Source: Actinomycetes bacterium
Lineage (GTDB): Bacteria > Actinomycetota > Acidimicrobiia > Acidimicrobiales > RAAP-2
DNA length: 12,606 nucleotides
Assembly (NCBI GenBank): GCA_021784205.1
Contig: JAJXTB010000083.1
Span: 1 to 12,606, forward strand
Direction of reading: 5' to 3'
Below the pieces are notes generated by a model, which saw only the letters and a program-made list of their open reading frames with translations, was not told the DNA's origin and did not search any database. Both the position numbers and the translations under genes were made by a program. Shown in pieces: positions 1 to 6,922 of the stretch (the first letter of the stretch is position 1; each line of letters opens with the position of its first letter).

Positions 1-1152
1 CTCGACCCGTACCAGGCCGACGGCGTCGATGACCCGCGCCTTGAGAGCTACGAGGGCGTGCTGCCGGGTTTCGCCCTGGGCCACTACCTGCCCGAGAGTC
101 AGGCCACGTGGGTGGAGTACCTACGCGAACTGGGCTATGACGTGCCCTACAGTTGGGCCCTCGCTCTGCGCGACGAGCCGCAGCGACCCGCCGAGCACTC
201 CCTGACGAGTTTTCTCACGACGAAGTTCCTCGACTGGTTGGACGTGCAGGACTCCGGCTGGTTCGCCCACCTGAGCTACCTTCGCCCCCACCCGCCCTAC
301 GCGGCGGCCGGCGAGTACTCCTACCTCTACGACCCCGCCGACGTTGCCCTGCCCCTCGCGGCGGTCGAGGCGCACGAACGACACCCCCTGCACGAGTTGG
401 CCCTCGGCGTCGCGGCCAGCGCCGCGCCGCGCGAGGAGGAGGAGATGCGTCGCCTGCGCGCGCAGTACTACGGGATGATCAGCGAGGTTGACGCCAACCT
501 CGGTCGCATCGTGAGCGCCCTCGAAGAGCGCGGGCAGTGGCACGACACCCTCGTCGTCGTCACCTCAGACCACGGCGACCAGTTGGGCGACCACGGACTC
601 ATCGAGAAGTTGGGCTTCTTTCCCCAGAGTTACCACATCCTGGGCATCTGGCGAGACCCGCGACGGCCCGCGAGCGGCCACGTCGTGACCCGCTTCACCG
701 AGAACGTCGATCTTGCGCCCACGCTGGCCCACGCGCTGGGGATCGAGGTCCCGGCGCAGTTCGACGGGCGAGTTCTCACGCCGTTGCTCGACGCCGAGGA
801 CGTCACGGACTGGCGCGCGAGCGCTCACTACGAGTGGGACTATCGCCACTTCTTCATCGCTCAGGCCACGACGCCTTGGCCACTGGATCGCACGCTCTCG
901 CGACTCAACCTCGCCGTGGGGGTCGGCGAGGATGTCGCCTACGTGCAGTTTGGAGACGGTTCGTATCGATGCTTCGACCTCGCCGCTGATCCCACGTGGC
1001 GCACCGAGTGCACGGACACCGATCGTGTGCTGCGAGGCGCCCAAGACATGTTGCTCTGGCGTCAAGAGCACCTCGATCGTCAGTTCACCGACCTCCTCCT
1101 CGAGCCGGGGCGACCTGGGCGCTGGCCGGCGGAGCTGCGCTCGCGCGCTTAA
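1..1152 (+). CDS. Sulfatase / phosphonate monoester hydrolase-type protein, 3' part (5' end outside window)
   Basis: The frame is open from base 1 to the TAA at 1150-1152 (383 visible residues), so the gene starts upstream; a GTG at 58 is in frame but is not a credible start. The visible part matches the C-terminal two thirds of alkaline-phosphatase-superfamily sulfatases. It contains RPHPPY (from about 280), the linker YYGMISEVDANLGRI, and the metal-binding TSDHGDQLGDHG with Asp-His encoded at 568-573. This is followed by EKLGFFPQSYHILGIWRDP and a C-terminal ENVDLAPTLAHALGI segment. That order is typical of phosphonate monoester hydrolase/arylsulfatase proteins, which hydrolyse sulfate or phosphate/phosphonate esters using a formylglycine made from Cys or Ser. 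The catalytic CxPxR region and the first metal ligands would lie upstream, so activity cannot be judged and the substrate is unknown. The gene converges with putA, 15 bp away. The family call is firm; the choice between sulfatase and phosphonate hydrolase is open. Confidence 0.87.
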   Translation, partial: LDPYQADGVDDPRLESYEGVLPGFALGHYLPESQATWVEYLRELGYDVPYSWALALRDEPQRPAEHSLTSFLTTKFLDWLDVQDSGWFAHLSYLRPHPPYAAAGEYSYLYDPADVALPLAAVEAHERHPLHELALGVAASAAPREEEEMRRLRAQYYGMISEVDANLGRIVSALEERGQWHDTLVVVTSDHGDQLGDHGLIEKLGFFPQSYHILGIWRDPRRPASGHVVTRFTENVDLAPTLAHALGIEVPAQFDGRVLTPLLDAEDVTDWRASAHYEWDYRHFFIAQATTPWPLDRTLSRLNLAVGVGEDVAYVQFGDGSYRCFDLAADPTWRTECTDTDRVLRGAQDMLLWRQEHLDRQFTDLLLEPGRPGRWPAELRSRA

Positions 1153-1161
1153 GTGCCGCGA

Positions 1162-1178
1162 GCGACGCTATGCGTCGC
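1162..1178. terminator. Stem-loop between the convergent sulfatase and putA genes
   Basis: A perfect 7-bp stem, GCGACGC (1162-1168) and GCGTCGC (1172-1178), has a 3-nt loop. It overlaps the putA stop codon (1168-1170) and begins 9 bases after the sulfatase stop. There is no T tract on either side, so a bidirectional terminator role is inferred from position only. Confidence 0.35.
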
Positions 1179-4100
1179 CCAGGCCGCGACAGTTCGGCCG
1201 CGGACCGGCGTTGACGTTGCCGTAGCGATGGCGCGTCATGGCGACGCTCTGCTCCAGTAGCCAGCGAGGGCCCTCGACGCTGGCGTTCTGGGCGAGGGGG
1301 CGTCGATCAACGGACACTCCCCGCTTGAGAAGCGCGACGACGGGCGCGCTCTCGCAAGAGAGCCAGCGCACCTTCGCCATCTCTGACGCGCGCGCGACGA
1401 GCTCGTCGACGCTCTCGCACTGCACGCCGGCGAGGCCCTCGATGGGCGCGCGCGCGCTGATGCTGACTTCCACGCCCCAGGTCCTCACGACGTCGCGGAC
1501 CACGGCGACGTGAGAGGCGTCAAGGAAATCGTCGACGCGCACGATGATCGGGGCCAGCGGGAGGCGAAACCGACGCACGTTCGCCTCGCCACGCAGTGCG
1601 GCGGCGTCGCTGGTGCGCGAGGCGACGTCACGGCCCCACGACTCCAGGTCGCCTCGCGCGGCCTCGACGTCGCACAGGGCGGGCCAGTGGCGTAGACACT
1701 CCACGTAGTGGGGTCCGCCCGCTTTGGCGGTGGGCCCCACGCTCGAGCGTTTCCAGCCGCCGAAGGGCTGGCGACTCACCACGGCGCCGGTCACGCCCCG
1801 GTTGAGATAGACGTTGCCGGCCTCGACGTGATCGATCCAGTGTTGACACTCGGCCTCGTCGAGAGAGTCCAGCCCCGCCGTCAGGCCAAAGTCCACGTCG
1901 TTCTGCCAGGCGAGCGCGGTCGCGAAGTCCGGCGCTCTCATCAGCGCGAGGACGGGGCCGAACCACTCGTTCTGGTGGCTCCAGGATCCGGGCGCGACAC
2001 CGAGCTTCACGCCCGGACGCCACAGCAGTTGTGCGTCGTCGAGCGCGTGGGGTTCGACGAGCCACGACTCGCCGGGATCGAGCGAATTGAGCGCGCGCGC
2101 CAGTGTCGGCTCGGCCGGGCGGATGATGGGCCCCACCGTCGTCGACGGGTCGTAGCCGGGGCCCACGCGAAGGCTCTCCACCGCGTCGCGTAGCTGGCGA
2201 GTAAACGCGGGGTTGTCGTAGGTGGACTGGACGACGATGGCGAGGCTTGCCGCGCTGCATTTTTGTCCCGCGTGTCCAAATGCCGACTGGACGATGTCTC
2301 TGACGGCGAGGTCGATGTCGGCCGAGGCGGAGACGAGGATGGCGTTCTTGCCACTCGTCTCGGCGAGCAAGTTGATCTCTGGCTTCCACGATGTGAAGAG
2401 TCGTGCGGTGTCAAAGGAACCGGTCAGGATGACGGCGTCGACGTCGTCGTGGGTCACGAGGTGGCGACCGGTGTCGTCGTCGCGAGTGGGCACGAACTGC
2501 AGCACGTCGCGCGGTACGCCCCCGGCCCAGAGTTGACCCACGAGTTCATAGGCGGTGGCCACGGCTTCGGGCGCGGGCTTAAGTACGACCGCGTTGCCAG
2601 CCGCGAGCGCGGCGCAGACGCCGCCACTGGGAATGGCGTAGGGGAAGTTCCACGGGGGCACCACCACCACGACGCCGAGGGCTGAGGAGTCCGCGAGGTC
2701 GCTCGTCTGGGAGGCGTAGTAGCGCGCGAAGTCAATGCCCTCGCTGACTTCGGGGTCGGCCTCGGCGACGGTCTTGCCCGCGTCGCGCGCCATCACCGCG
2801 ATCGTGCTCGCCCGCTCGCTCGCCATGACGTCGGCCGCGCGCAGGAGAATGGCCCGGCGCTCGTCGTGGGCGACGCCCGCCCATCGCGGGGCCGCCGCGC
2901 GCGCGCTCGCCAGAGCGTTATCGATCTGCTCGATGCTCGCCACCGCGTAGCGGTACCACACGGTCCCTCCGTCGCTGGGATCGCGACCCTCCTCGTAGTC
3001 ATCACTCTTGATGTCGACGCCATCAATGACGAGGGGAATGTCGCGCATCGCCACCGTGCGCACAGCCGCGAGAGCGTGGTGGACGGCCTCGGCGTAGGTC
3101 ACGTCAGTGGGATCGCCGTCGGCGGCGTTGCGAAAGTGATCGTTCGAGGGTGAGGTCGCCTGGTGGCGCCGCGAACTCGTGACGACGTGGTGACGCGCGG
3201 ACAGTGAGTCAAGGAAGCGTCGTCGCTGCTCGTCGTAGACGCCGGGCTCGCTCGCGACGTAGAAGGCCGCCCGCAGATAGTTCTCCGGGGACGTGTTCTC
3301 GTCGAGGCGTCGCACGAGGTAGGCGACGGCCGAGGCGAAGTCGTCACGCCGGGTCACCGGCGCGTAGAGCAGCACGTGGCGACCCGTCGCGGCGAGGGCG
3401 AGCGCTTCGCCGTTGGCCATGCCCTCGAGCATCTCAATGTCGAGCTGGGCCAGCACGCCGCGTGAGGTGGCGACTTCAATCGCCCACGCCACGTCGAAGA
3501 GATTGTGGCTGGCCACACCCACGCGCAGGCAGTGGGCGTGTTCGGCGCGCAGAGCGAGATCGATGAGTCGCGTGTACGACGCGTCCACGCTCTCCTTTGA
3601 CGCGTAGGGCGCGCTCGTCCACCCGTGAAGCTCGGCCTCGACGGCCTCCATGGCGAGGTTCGCGCCCTTGACGAGTCGGATCTTGATCTGGCCGGCTCCT
3701 CGGGCGTAGCGGCTCCGGGACCAGGTGATCAGCGTCTCGAGAGCGTCGTGGGACTCGGGCAGGTAGGCCTGCAGGACGATGCCCGCGGTGAGCGTGGCGA
3801 ACTCGGGTTCGTCGAGAACCGCGCAGAAGGCGTCCATGGTCAGTCGCAGGTCCCGGAACTCTTCCATGTCGAGATTGACGAAGACGCCCTCGGCCATGGC
3901 GACGCGATAGAGGATGCGCAGTTGCGCGGCCACGCGCTCGCGCGATCCCGCGTGATCAATCGTCGTCAGTTGACTCACGATGGACGAGATCTTCACCGAC
4001 ACGTACGTCACGTCGTCTCGTCGCGTCATCTCCAGCACCCGGGCGAGTCGCTCGTCAGCTTCGCGCTGACCGAGTACGGCCTCGCCGAGGACGTTGACGT

Positions 4101-4530
4101 TGAGTTGCACGCCCTGACGCTTTCGCAGCAGGAGGTGGCGCTGGAGCTTTGCGGGAGTGGCGTCCAAAATGAGTTCTCGCGAGAGGGAACGCACTCTCGA
4201 GTGCACCGCGCGCAGGGCGAGCGACGGGGCCACGCGCGAGCACCGCGCGAGGAGTCGCAGGCCGAGCGCGTTGACCGGCCCGAAGCCTCGCACCGAAGCT
4301 CGCCGGGCCGCGCGGCGCAGCGTGTCGAGGGCGCCGGTGCGCATGACGTCGTCAGTCAGAGCCATCGTGACGTCGATGGCCTCGTGATCGCGCAAGAGTC
4401 GAGCGAAGCGACGCCGGTCGGCTCGCTCACGCGACGTGCGCAGCGTCTGCGCGGTGACGATCAGTTGGCTCGCGCGCGCGCACGCCGCCTCGCCCAGGGC
4501 GTCGAGCGAGGGATCGGTGTCGAGGCTCAC
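1168..4530 (-). CDS. putA: Bifunctional proline dehydrogenase / L-glutamate gamma-semialdehyde (P5C) dehydrogenase PutA
   Basis: The 1120-aa protein oxidises proline to glutamate in two steps, with FAD-dependent proline dehydrogenase passing electrons to quinone, then NAD-dependent P5C dehydrogenase. The PRODH barrel spans about 140-440, with RLVKGAN at 285-291 and the substrate-binding pair Arg407-Arg408 in YLVRRLDEN. The ALDH domain spans about 490-945, with PPWNFP at 625, the catalytic base Glu724 in LLAETSGKN and the nucleophile Cys758 in GQKCSAAS. A further ~170 residues resemble the ALDH-like C-terminal extension of long PutAs, and LLEQSVAMTRHRYGN near 1091-1105 looks like the conserved C-terminal motif that closes the substrate tunnel. 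There is no N-terminal ribbon-helix-helix domain, so it is not a DNA-binding PutA. GTG 4530 is the first in-frame start after an upstream TAG and has no SD; translation probably depends on the overlapping leader ORF. The sequence is full length with all key residues present. Confidence 0.96.
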   Translation of the reverse strand: MSLDTDPSLDALGEAACARASQLIVTAQTLRTSRERADRRRFARLLRDHEAIDVTMALTDDVMRTGALDTLRRAARRASVRGFGPVNALGLRLLARCSRVAPSLALRAVHSRVRSLSRELILDATPAKLQRHLLLRKRQGVQLNVNVLGEAVLGQREADERLARVLEMTRRDDVTYVSVKISSIVSQLTTIDHAGSRERVAAQLRILYRVAMAEGVFVNLDMEEFRDLRLTMDAFCAVLDEPEFATLTAGIVLQAYLPESHDALETLITWSRSRYARGAGQIKIRLVKGANLAMEAVEAELHGWTSAPYASKESVDASYTRLIDLALRAEHAHCLRVGVASHNLFDVAWAIEVATSRGVLAQLDIEMLEGMANGEALALAATGRHVLLYAPVTRRDDFASAVAYLVRRLDENTSPENYLRAAFYVASEPGVYDEQRRRFLDSLSARHHVVTSSRRHQATSPSNDHFRNAADGDPTDVTYAEAVHHALAAVRTVAMRDIPLVIDGVDIKSDDYEEGRDPSDGGTVWYRYAVASIEQIDNALASARAAAPRWAGVAHDERRAILLRAADVMASERASTIAVMARDAGKTVAEADPEVSEGIDFARYYASQTSDLADSSALGVVVVVPPWNFPYAIPSGGVCAALAAGNAVVLKPAPEAVATAYELVGQLWAGGVPRDVLQFVPTRDDDTGRHLVTHDDVDAVILTGSFDTARLFTSWKPEINLLAETSGKNAILVSASADIDLAVRDIVQSAFGHAGQKCSAASLAIVVQSTYDNPAFTRQLRDAVESLRVGPGYDPSTTVGPIIRPAEPTLARALNSLDPGESWLVEPHALDDAQLLWRPGVKLGVAPGSWSHQNEWFGPVLALMRAPDFATALAWQNDVDFGLTAGLDSLDEAECQHWIDHVEAGNVYLNRGVTGAVVSRQPFGGWKRSSVGPTAKAGGPHYVECLRHWPALCDVEAARGDLESWGRDVASRTSDAAALRGEANVRRFRLPLAPIIVRVDDFLDASHVAVVRDVVRTWGVEVSISARAPIEGLAGVQCESVDELVARASEMAKVRWLSCESAPVVALLKRGVSVDRRPLAQNASVEGPRWLLEQSVAMTRHRYGNVNAGPRPNCRGLGDA

Positions 4531-4589
4531 GAGAGTCGGGCTCGACTCGTACGACGCGACGGGGCGCTACGACTACAGAGTGTCGACAC
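4527..4589 (-). CDS. Putative 20-codon leader ORF translationally coupled to putA
   Basis: A GTG at 4589-4587 is preceded by AAGGAGA (4600-4594) with a 4-nt spacer, one of the best SD sites in the window. The frame runs 20 codons (MSTLCSRSAPS...RARLS) to a TGA at 4529-4527 that overlaps the putA GTG (sequence GTGA). putA itself lacks an SD, and a 6-bp hairpin (4533-4548) covers the bases just before its start. Ribosomes translating the leader would open that hairpin and terminate exactly on the putA start. The peptide is Ser/Arg-rich with a single Pro, so a proline-codon attenuator is not indicated. Coupling is inferred; no homology was available to support the peptide itself. Confidence 0.6.
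   Translation of the reverse strand: MSTLCSRSAPSRRTSRARLS
4533..4548 (-). promoter_or_regulatory. Hairpin immediately upstream of the putA start codon
   Basis: On the minus strand GAGTCG-AGCC-CGACTC forms a 6-bp stem with a 4-nt loop, ending two bases before the putA GTG and occupying the place where an SD would be. It lies inside the leader ORF, so leader translation would melt it. Confidence 0.5.
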
Positions 4590-4593
4590 GGGG

Positions 4594-4620
4594 TCTCCTT
4601 GACTCGCCGGAGTCATCGTA
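4594..4620 (-). promoter_or_regulatory. Probable promoter -10 box and SD of the leader ORF-putA transcript
   Basis: On the minus strand TACGAT (4620-4615) fits the TANNNT -10 consensus. Transcription would start near 4608, and the AAGGAGA SD follows at 4600-4594, giving a 5' UTR of about 20 nt before the leader GTG. No clear -35 hexamer is visible; the hairpin at 4626-4649 lies there instead. Confidence 0.5.
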
Positions 4621-4625
4621 GTGAA

Positions 4626-4649
4626 GACGCCACACCCGGAGGTGGCGTC
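4626..4649. terminator. Stem-loop between the L,D-transpeptidase gene and putA
   Basis: A perfect 8-bp stem GACGCCAC (4626-4633) / GTGGCGTC (4642-4649) has an 8-nt loop. It lies 38 bases after the L,D-transpeptidase stop codon and just upstream of the probable putA -10 box. No U-run follows, so it could be a terminator for the transpeptidase transcript or an operator for putA. Confidence 0.4.
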
Positions 4650-4660
4650 GGCGGCTACGG

Positions 4661-4680
4661 CGCGTCGCGTCGCGTCGCGT
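4661..4680. repeat. Pentanucleotide tandem repeat (CGCGT)x4
   Basis: Four perfect copies of CGCGT run back to back, ending 6 bases before the stop codon of the L,D-transpeptidase gene (3' side of that gene). Noncoding. A similar GC-rich pentamer array occurs at 7898-7922. Confidence 0.85.
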
Positions 4681-4686
4681 GAGTTA

Positions 4687-5601
4687 CTACTCGACGGTGA
4701 CGAGTGTGCCCAGGGGCGTGTAGGGCCAGAGGACCTTGGCTTCGGGGAAGGGCATCTCGACGCACCCGAGACTCTGGGGCCAGCCGTAGGTGGAGCGAAT
4801 GAAGCCGTGCAGGGCGTCGCCACCGTTGAAGTACGAGGTCCAGGGGATGCCAGTGTCGTGGTAGGGCTTGCCATCGGGCAGCGTGCCCGACATCGTCGTC
4901 ACCGCGTAGCGAAGGTACACCGTGTAGGTGCCCGGCGCGGTGGGCGCGACAGAAATGCCCGTGTTGACGGGCGAGCTGAAGGACTGCTGGCCGTTGCGGT
5001 AGAGCCACAGGCGCTGGGGCAGGGAGCGGCTGACGACGACGACGTTGTAGGTCTCGTTGCTGTACTGGTGGCGTAGCGCCGCGCTGACCAGAGCGATCCA
5101 GGACGTGGTGTCCATGTTGCCCGTAACCGGCAGGCTGTGCTGGGCTTGGAAGCGCATCAGAGCGCCCTTGAGAATGACGTTGAGGGTGCCGACACTCCAA
5201 TTGGACTTGAAAGCTCCCGGCAGGTTCGCGAATCGCCACACGTAGTGACCCGCGCGCAGTGACACGGGGCTGACGGGGCTGACGGGGCGGGTGGTCGCGC
5301 GCGTCGTGCTCGCGGGAGGAGTCGTCGTTGGCGTTCCCGTAGTCGTCGTGGCCACCGTGGTCGTCGTGGTCGAGCTCGTCGTTGTGGTCGTCGGTGGCTT
5401 GGGGGAGTTCGCGACGAAGCTGACGGGCAAGAAGCGCAGGTTGGCCAGGAGTTGGTCCTCGAGCACCACGGTGTAGCGCACGGTGCGCGGATTGACCGCG
5501 CCGGGGCGCGAGCCCAGGGCCGACGCGCTCGACGCCGCGATCAGGGGCGCCCCAATGGCGAGGGCCAGGCTCACGGTGATCGCACGACGTCCATTTGTCA
5601 T
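4687..5601 (-). CDS. Exported L,D-transpeptidase (YkuD domain) with peptidoglycan-binding-like domain and Thr-rich linker
   Basis: The 304-aa protein probably forms 3-3 cross-links in peptidoglycan, or anchors proteins to it, outside the membrane. It has a signal peptide (about 1-28, ending ASA-LG). A Thr/Pro-rich linker follows at about 69-105. A peptidoglycan-binding-like segment follows at 118-175 (VILKGALMRFQAQHSLPVTG), then a YkuD domain at about 183-303. The YkuD signature is HGFIRSTYGWPQSLGCVEMP, with His265 and catalytic Cys280; the usual S-H/R-G-C is S-L-G-C here. The ATG at 5601 has only a weak SD, but TAGGGT lies exactly 7-12 nt upstream, so the mRNA is probably leaderless with the A of ATG as its first base. 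It diverges from a D,D-carboxypeptidase gene, whose product would supply tetrapeptide donors for this enzyme. The family is clear; the exact cross-linking role is inferred. Confidence 0.92.
   Translation of the reverse strand: MTNGRRAITVSLALAIGAPLIAASSASALGSRPGAVNPRTVRYTVVLEDQLLANLRFLPVSFVANSPKPPTTTTTSSTTTTTVATTTTGTPTTTPPASTTRATTRPVSPVSPVSLRAGHYVWRFANLPGAFKSNWSVGTLNVILKGALMRFQAQHSLPVTGNMDTTSWIALVSAALRHQYSNETYNVVVVSRSLPQRLWLYRNGQQSFSSPVNTGISVAPTAPGTYTVYLRYAVTTMSGTLPDGKPYHDTGIPWTSYFNGGDALHGFIRSTYGWPQSLGCVEMPFPEAKVLWPYTPLGTLVTVE
5266..5291 (+). other. G-quadruplex motif inside the L,D-transpeptidase gene
   Basis: Four G runs (5266-5269, 5275-5278, 5284-5287, 5289-5291) are separated by loops of 5, 5 and 1 nt on the plus strand, which is the template strand for this gene. 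It arises from a 9-bp repeat, GGGGCTGAC, that encodes the SPVSPVS linker. Folding is a prediction from the pattern only. Confidence 0.45.
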
Positions 5602-5607
5602 AGAAAT

Positions 5608-5613
5608 ACCCTA
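5608..5613 (-). promoter_or_regulatory. -10 box for a leaderless L,D-transpeptidase transcript
   Basis: On the minus strand TAGGGT (5613-5608) is followed by six bases and then the ATG at 5601, the spacing expected when transcription begins at the start codon. A partial -35 match, TTCACG (5635-5630), sits 16 nt upstream. Confidence 0.55.
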
Positions 5614-5653
5614 TCGACGGCGCGCCGCGCGTGAACCGCACCCGCGGCGCGAC

Positions 5654-5672
5654 TCCCCCACGAAGTGGGGGA
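5654..5672. promoter_or_regulatory. Palindrome between the divergent cell-wall genes (candidate operator)
   Basis: TCCCCCAC-GAA-GTGGGGGA forms a perfect 8-bp inverted repeat with a 3-nt centre, in the middle of the 108-bp gap between the L,D-transpeptidase and the D,D-carboxypeptidase. It is upstream of both promoters and cannot be a terminator for either gene, so a shared regulator-binding site is plausible. Confidence 0.5.
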
Positions 5673-5697
5673 CGGTCCGGGTTGAGGCGGCGTCGAT

Positions 5698-5703
5698 TAC
5701 TCT
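5698..5703 (+). promoter_or_regulatory. -10 box for a leaderless D,D-carboxypeptidase transcript
   Basis: TACTCT (TANNNT) ends exactly six bases before the ATG at 5710, and no SD precedes that ATG. This mirrors the arrangement of the divergent gene. Confidence 0.55.
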
Positions 5704-5709
5704 GCGGCG

Positions 5710-6894
5710 ATGGTGCATTCGCGCGTCAGGGTGTCTCACCTCGCGGGAGGAGCACTCGTCGCGTCGCTCCTCGTTGCGCTGAGTGTCCTGCCCGTCGCCG
5801 CGTCGTCGCCGCGAGACTCGACGACGACCCTGCCCGGCGCCACCACGACGACCCTGCCCGGCGCCACCACGACGACCCTGGCGGGCACCACCACGAGTGC
5901 TCCCGTCACGACGACGACTCTGGCGCCGCGACCACTCGCGTGGCCCCAGAGCGAGAGCGCCGCGGTCATCGACTCCTCGCTCTCCCTGGCCGCGGCCTCA
6001 CCACACCAGGTCCCGGTCGCCATCGCGAGCTTGACCAAGATGATGACAACCTGGGTTGTCTTGCACCGCCTTCCCCTGGCGGCGTCCCAACAGGGACCGT
6101 GTCACGTGGTGAGCGCCCACGATCTCGCCACCTATCGACACGACGCCGCCACCGATCAGTCCAGTGCCGCGGTGGCGCTCGGCCTTCGGCTCTGTGAGAA
6201 CGTCTTGTTGCACGGACTCCTCGTGCACTCCGCGGGCAACTACGCGGAGATTCTCGTGGAGATGACGGGGCTGCGCGAAGCTCAGTTCGTCGCGGACATG
6301 AACGCCACGGCCCGGGCCATGGGCCTTCGTCAGACGCACTACGTCGACGTCACCGGCATCGGGGCGGGCGATCGGTCGACGGCCCAGGATCAAGTTCGCC
6401 TCGCGGCGCTGCTGATGGCGAACGAACCCATCGTCGGGACCATCGTGAAGCTGCCGTCGGTGCGTCTGCCGGTCGCCGGCGTCCTCGCCTCCTACACGCC
6501 CTTCGTGGGTCAGGGGGGAGTGGTGGGCGTCAAGTCCGGCTACACGGACTTGGCGGGGGGCTGTGACGTGATGGCGGTGGACTTCACACTCGGCTCCCTG
6601 ACCACGCGCGTCTACGCAGCCGTCTTGGGCGACCACGGGGCCAACGCCATCGTGGGCGCCGCCCAGATCGCCCTGGGACTGGCGCGCCAGCTGCGTGGGG
6701 GAATCCGCGTGGCCCACGGCACCTCGGGACCGATACTCACCTGGACGGGTCCGTCGCAGTACGTGGTCACGACGACCACGACCACGACGACCACGACGAC
6801 ACCTACGACCACCACGGCACCGACCACCACGACCACGCTGGTCCCGGGTACGACGACTACGGGCGCCACGACCACGACCGCGCCTCTGGGCTAA
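5710..6894 (+). CDS. Exported D-alanyl-D-alanine carboxypeptidase (peptidase S11, DacA/PBP5 type) with Thr-rich linker and tail
   Basis: The 394-aa protein probably removes the terminal D-Ala from peptidoglycan pentapeptides at the cell surface. It has a signal peptide (about 1-32), a Thr-rich linker of TTTLPGAT-type repeats (about 37-72), the S11 catalytic domain (about 73-325), and a Thr-rich C-terminal tail (354-390) in place of the usual beta domain and membrane anchor. The SxxK motif is Ser107-Leu-Thr-Lys110 in ASLTKMMT. The third motif is Lys275-Ser-Gly in VGVKSGYTD. The second motif reads HSAGNYAE (Ser174); compared with the usual SGNNYAE pattern the Asn of SxN is shifted or replaced by Gly. 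The ATG at 5710 lacks an SD but has a -10 box at leaderless spacing; the adjacent GTG at 5713 is an alternative. It diverges from the L,D-transpeptidase, for which it would make tetrapeptide substrate. Confidence 0.92.
   Translation: MVHSRVRVSHLAGGALVASLLVALSVLPVAASSPRDSTTTLPGATTTTLPGATTTTLAGTTTSAPVTTTTLAPRPLAWPQSESAAVIDSSLSLAAASPHQVPVAIASLTKMMTTWVVLHRLPLAASQQGPCHVVSAHDLATYRHDAATDQSSAAVALGLRLCENVLLHGLLVHSAGNYAEILVEMTGLREAQFVADMNATARAMGLRQTHYVDVTGIGAGDRSTAQDQVRLAALLMANEPIVGTIVKLPSVRLPVAGVLASYTPFVGQGGVVGVKSGYTDLAGGCDVMAVDFTLGSLTTRVYAAVLGDHGANAIVGAAQIALGLARQLRGGIRVAHGTSGPILTWTGPSQYVVTTTTTTTTTTTPTTTTAPTTTTTLVPGTTTTGATTTTAPLG
5821..5892 (+). repeat. Three 24-bp tandem repeats encoding the Thr-rich linker
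   Basis: Units 5821-5844 and 5845-5868 are identical; 5869-5892 differs at a few bases. Each encodes TTLPGATT-like residues just after the signal peptide of the carboxypeptidase. In-frame copy-number change would alter linker length. Confidence 0.85.
6769..6879 (+). repeat. Low-complexity ACG/ACC tract encoding the Thr-rich C-terminal tail
   Basis: Near-continuous ACN codons encode residues 354-390 of the carboxypeptidase. The tail ends APLG with no LPXTG sorting signal and no membrane segment. Thr-rich tracts in actinobacterial exported proteins are often O-mannosylated; that is inference here. Confidence 0.8.
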
Positions 6895-6898
6895 CGCG

Positions 6899-6910
6899 CG
6901 GGCATGCCCG
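6899..6910. terminator. Palindrome between the carboxypeptidase and a convergent small gene
   Basis: CGGGCATGCCCG is a perfect 12-bp palindrome starting 5 bases after the carboxypeptidase stop and 13 bases from the end of the convergent 66-aa gene. No T tract follows. Assignment as a bidirectional terminator rests on position. Confidence 0.35.
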
Positions 6911-6922
6911 GGCGCCGAGCGC

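Noticed and set aside
4527..4589. Leader ORF as a frameshifted true N-terminus of PutA
   Set aside because: The PutA reading frame from GTG 4530 already contains the normal N-terminal helical region, and the leader peptide shows no PutA-like sequence.
3625..4602. Long plus-strand ORF of 325 codons
   Set aside because: It is antisense to the N-terminal part of putA, whose protein matches a known family end to end; the predicted peptide is low-complexity Gly/Arg/Glu and has no SD.
5821..5892. Short tandem units considered as a CRISPR array
   Set aside because: Units are contiguous without spacers and are in-frame coding repeats of a Thr-rich linker.
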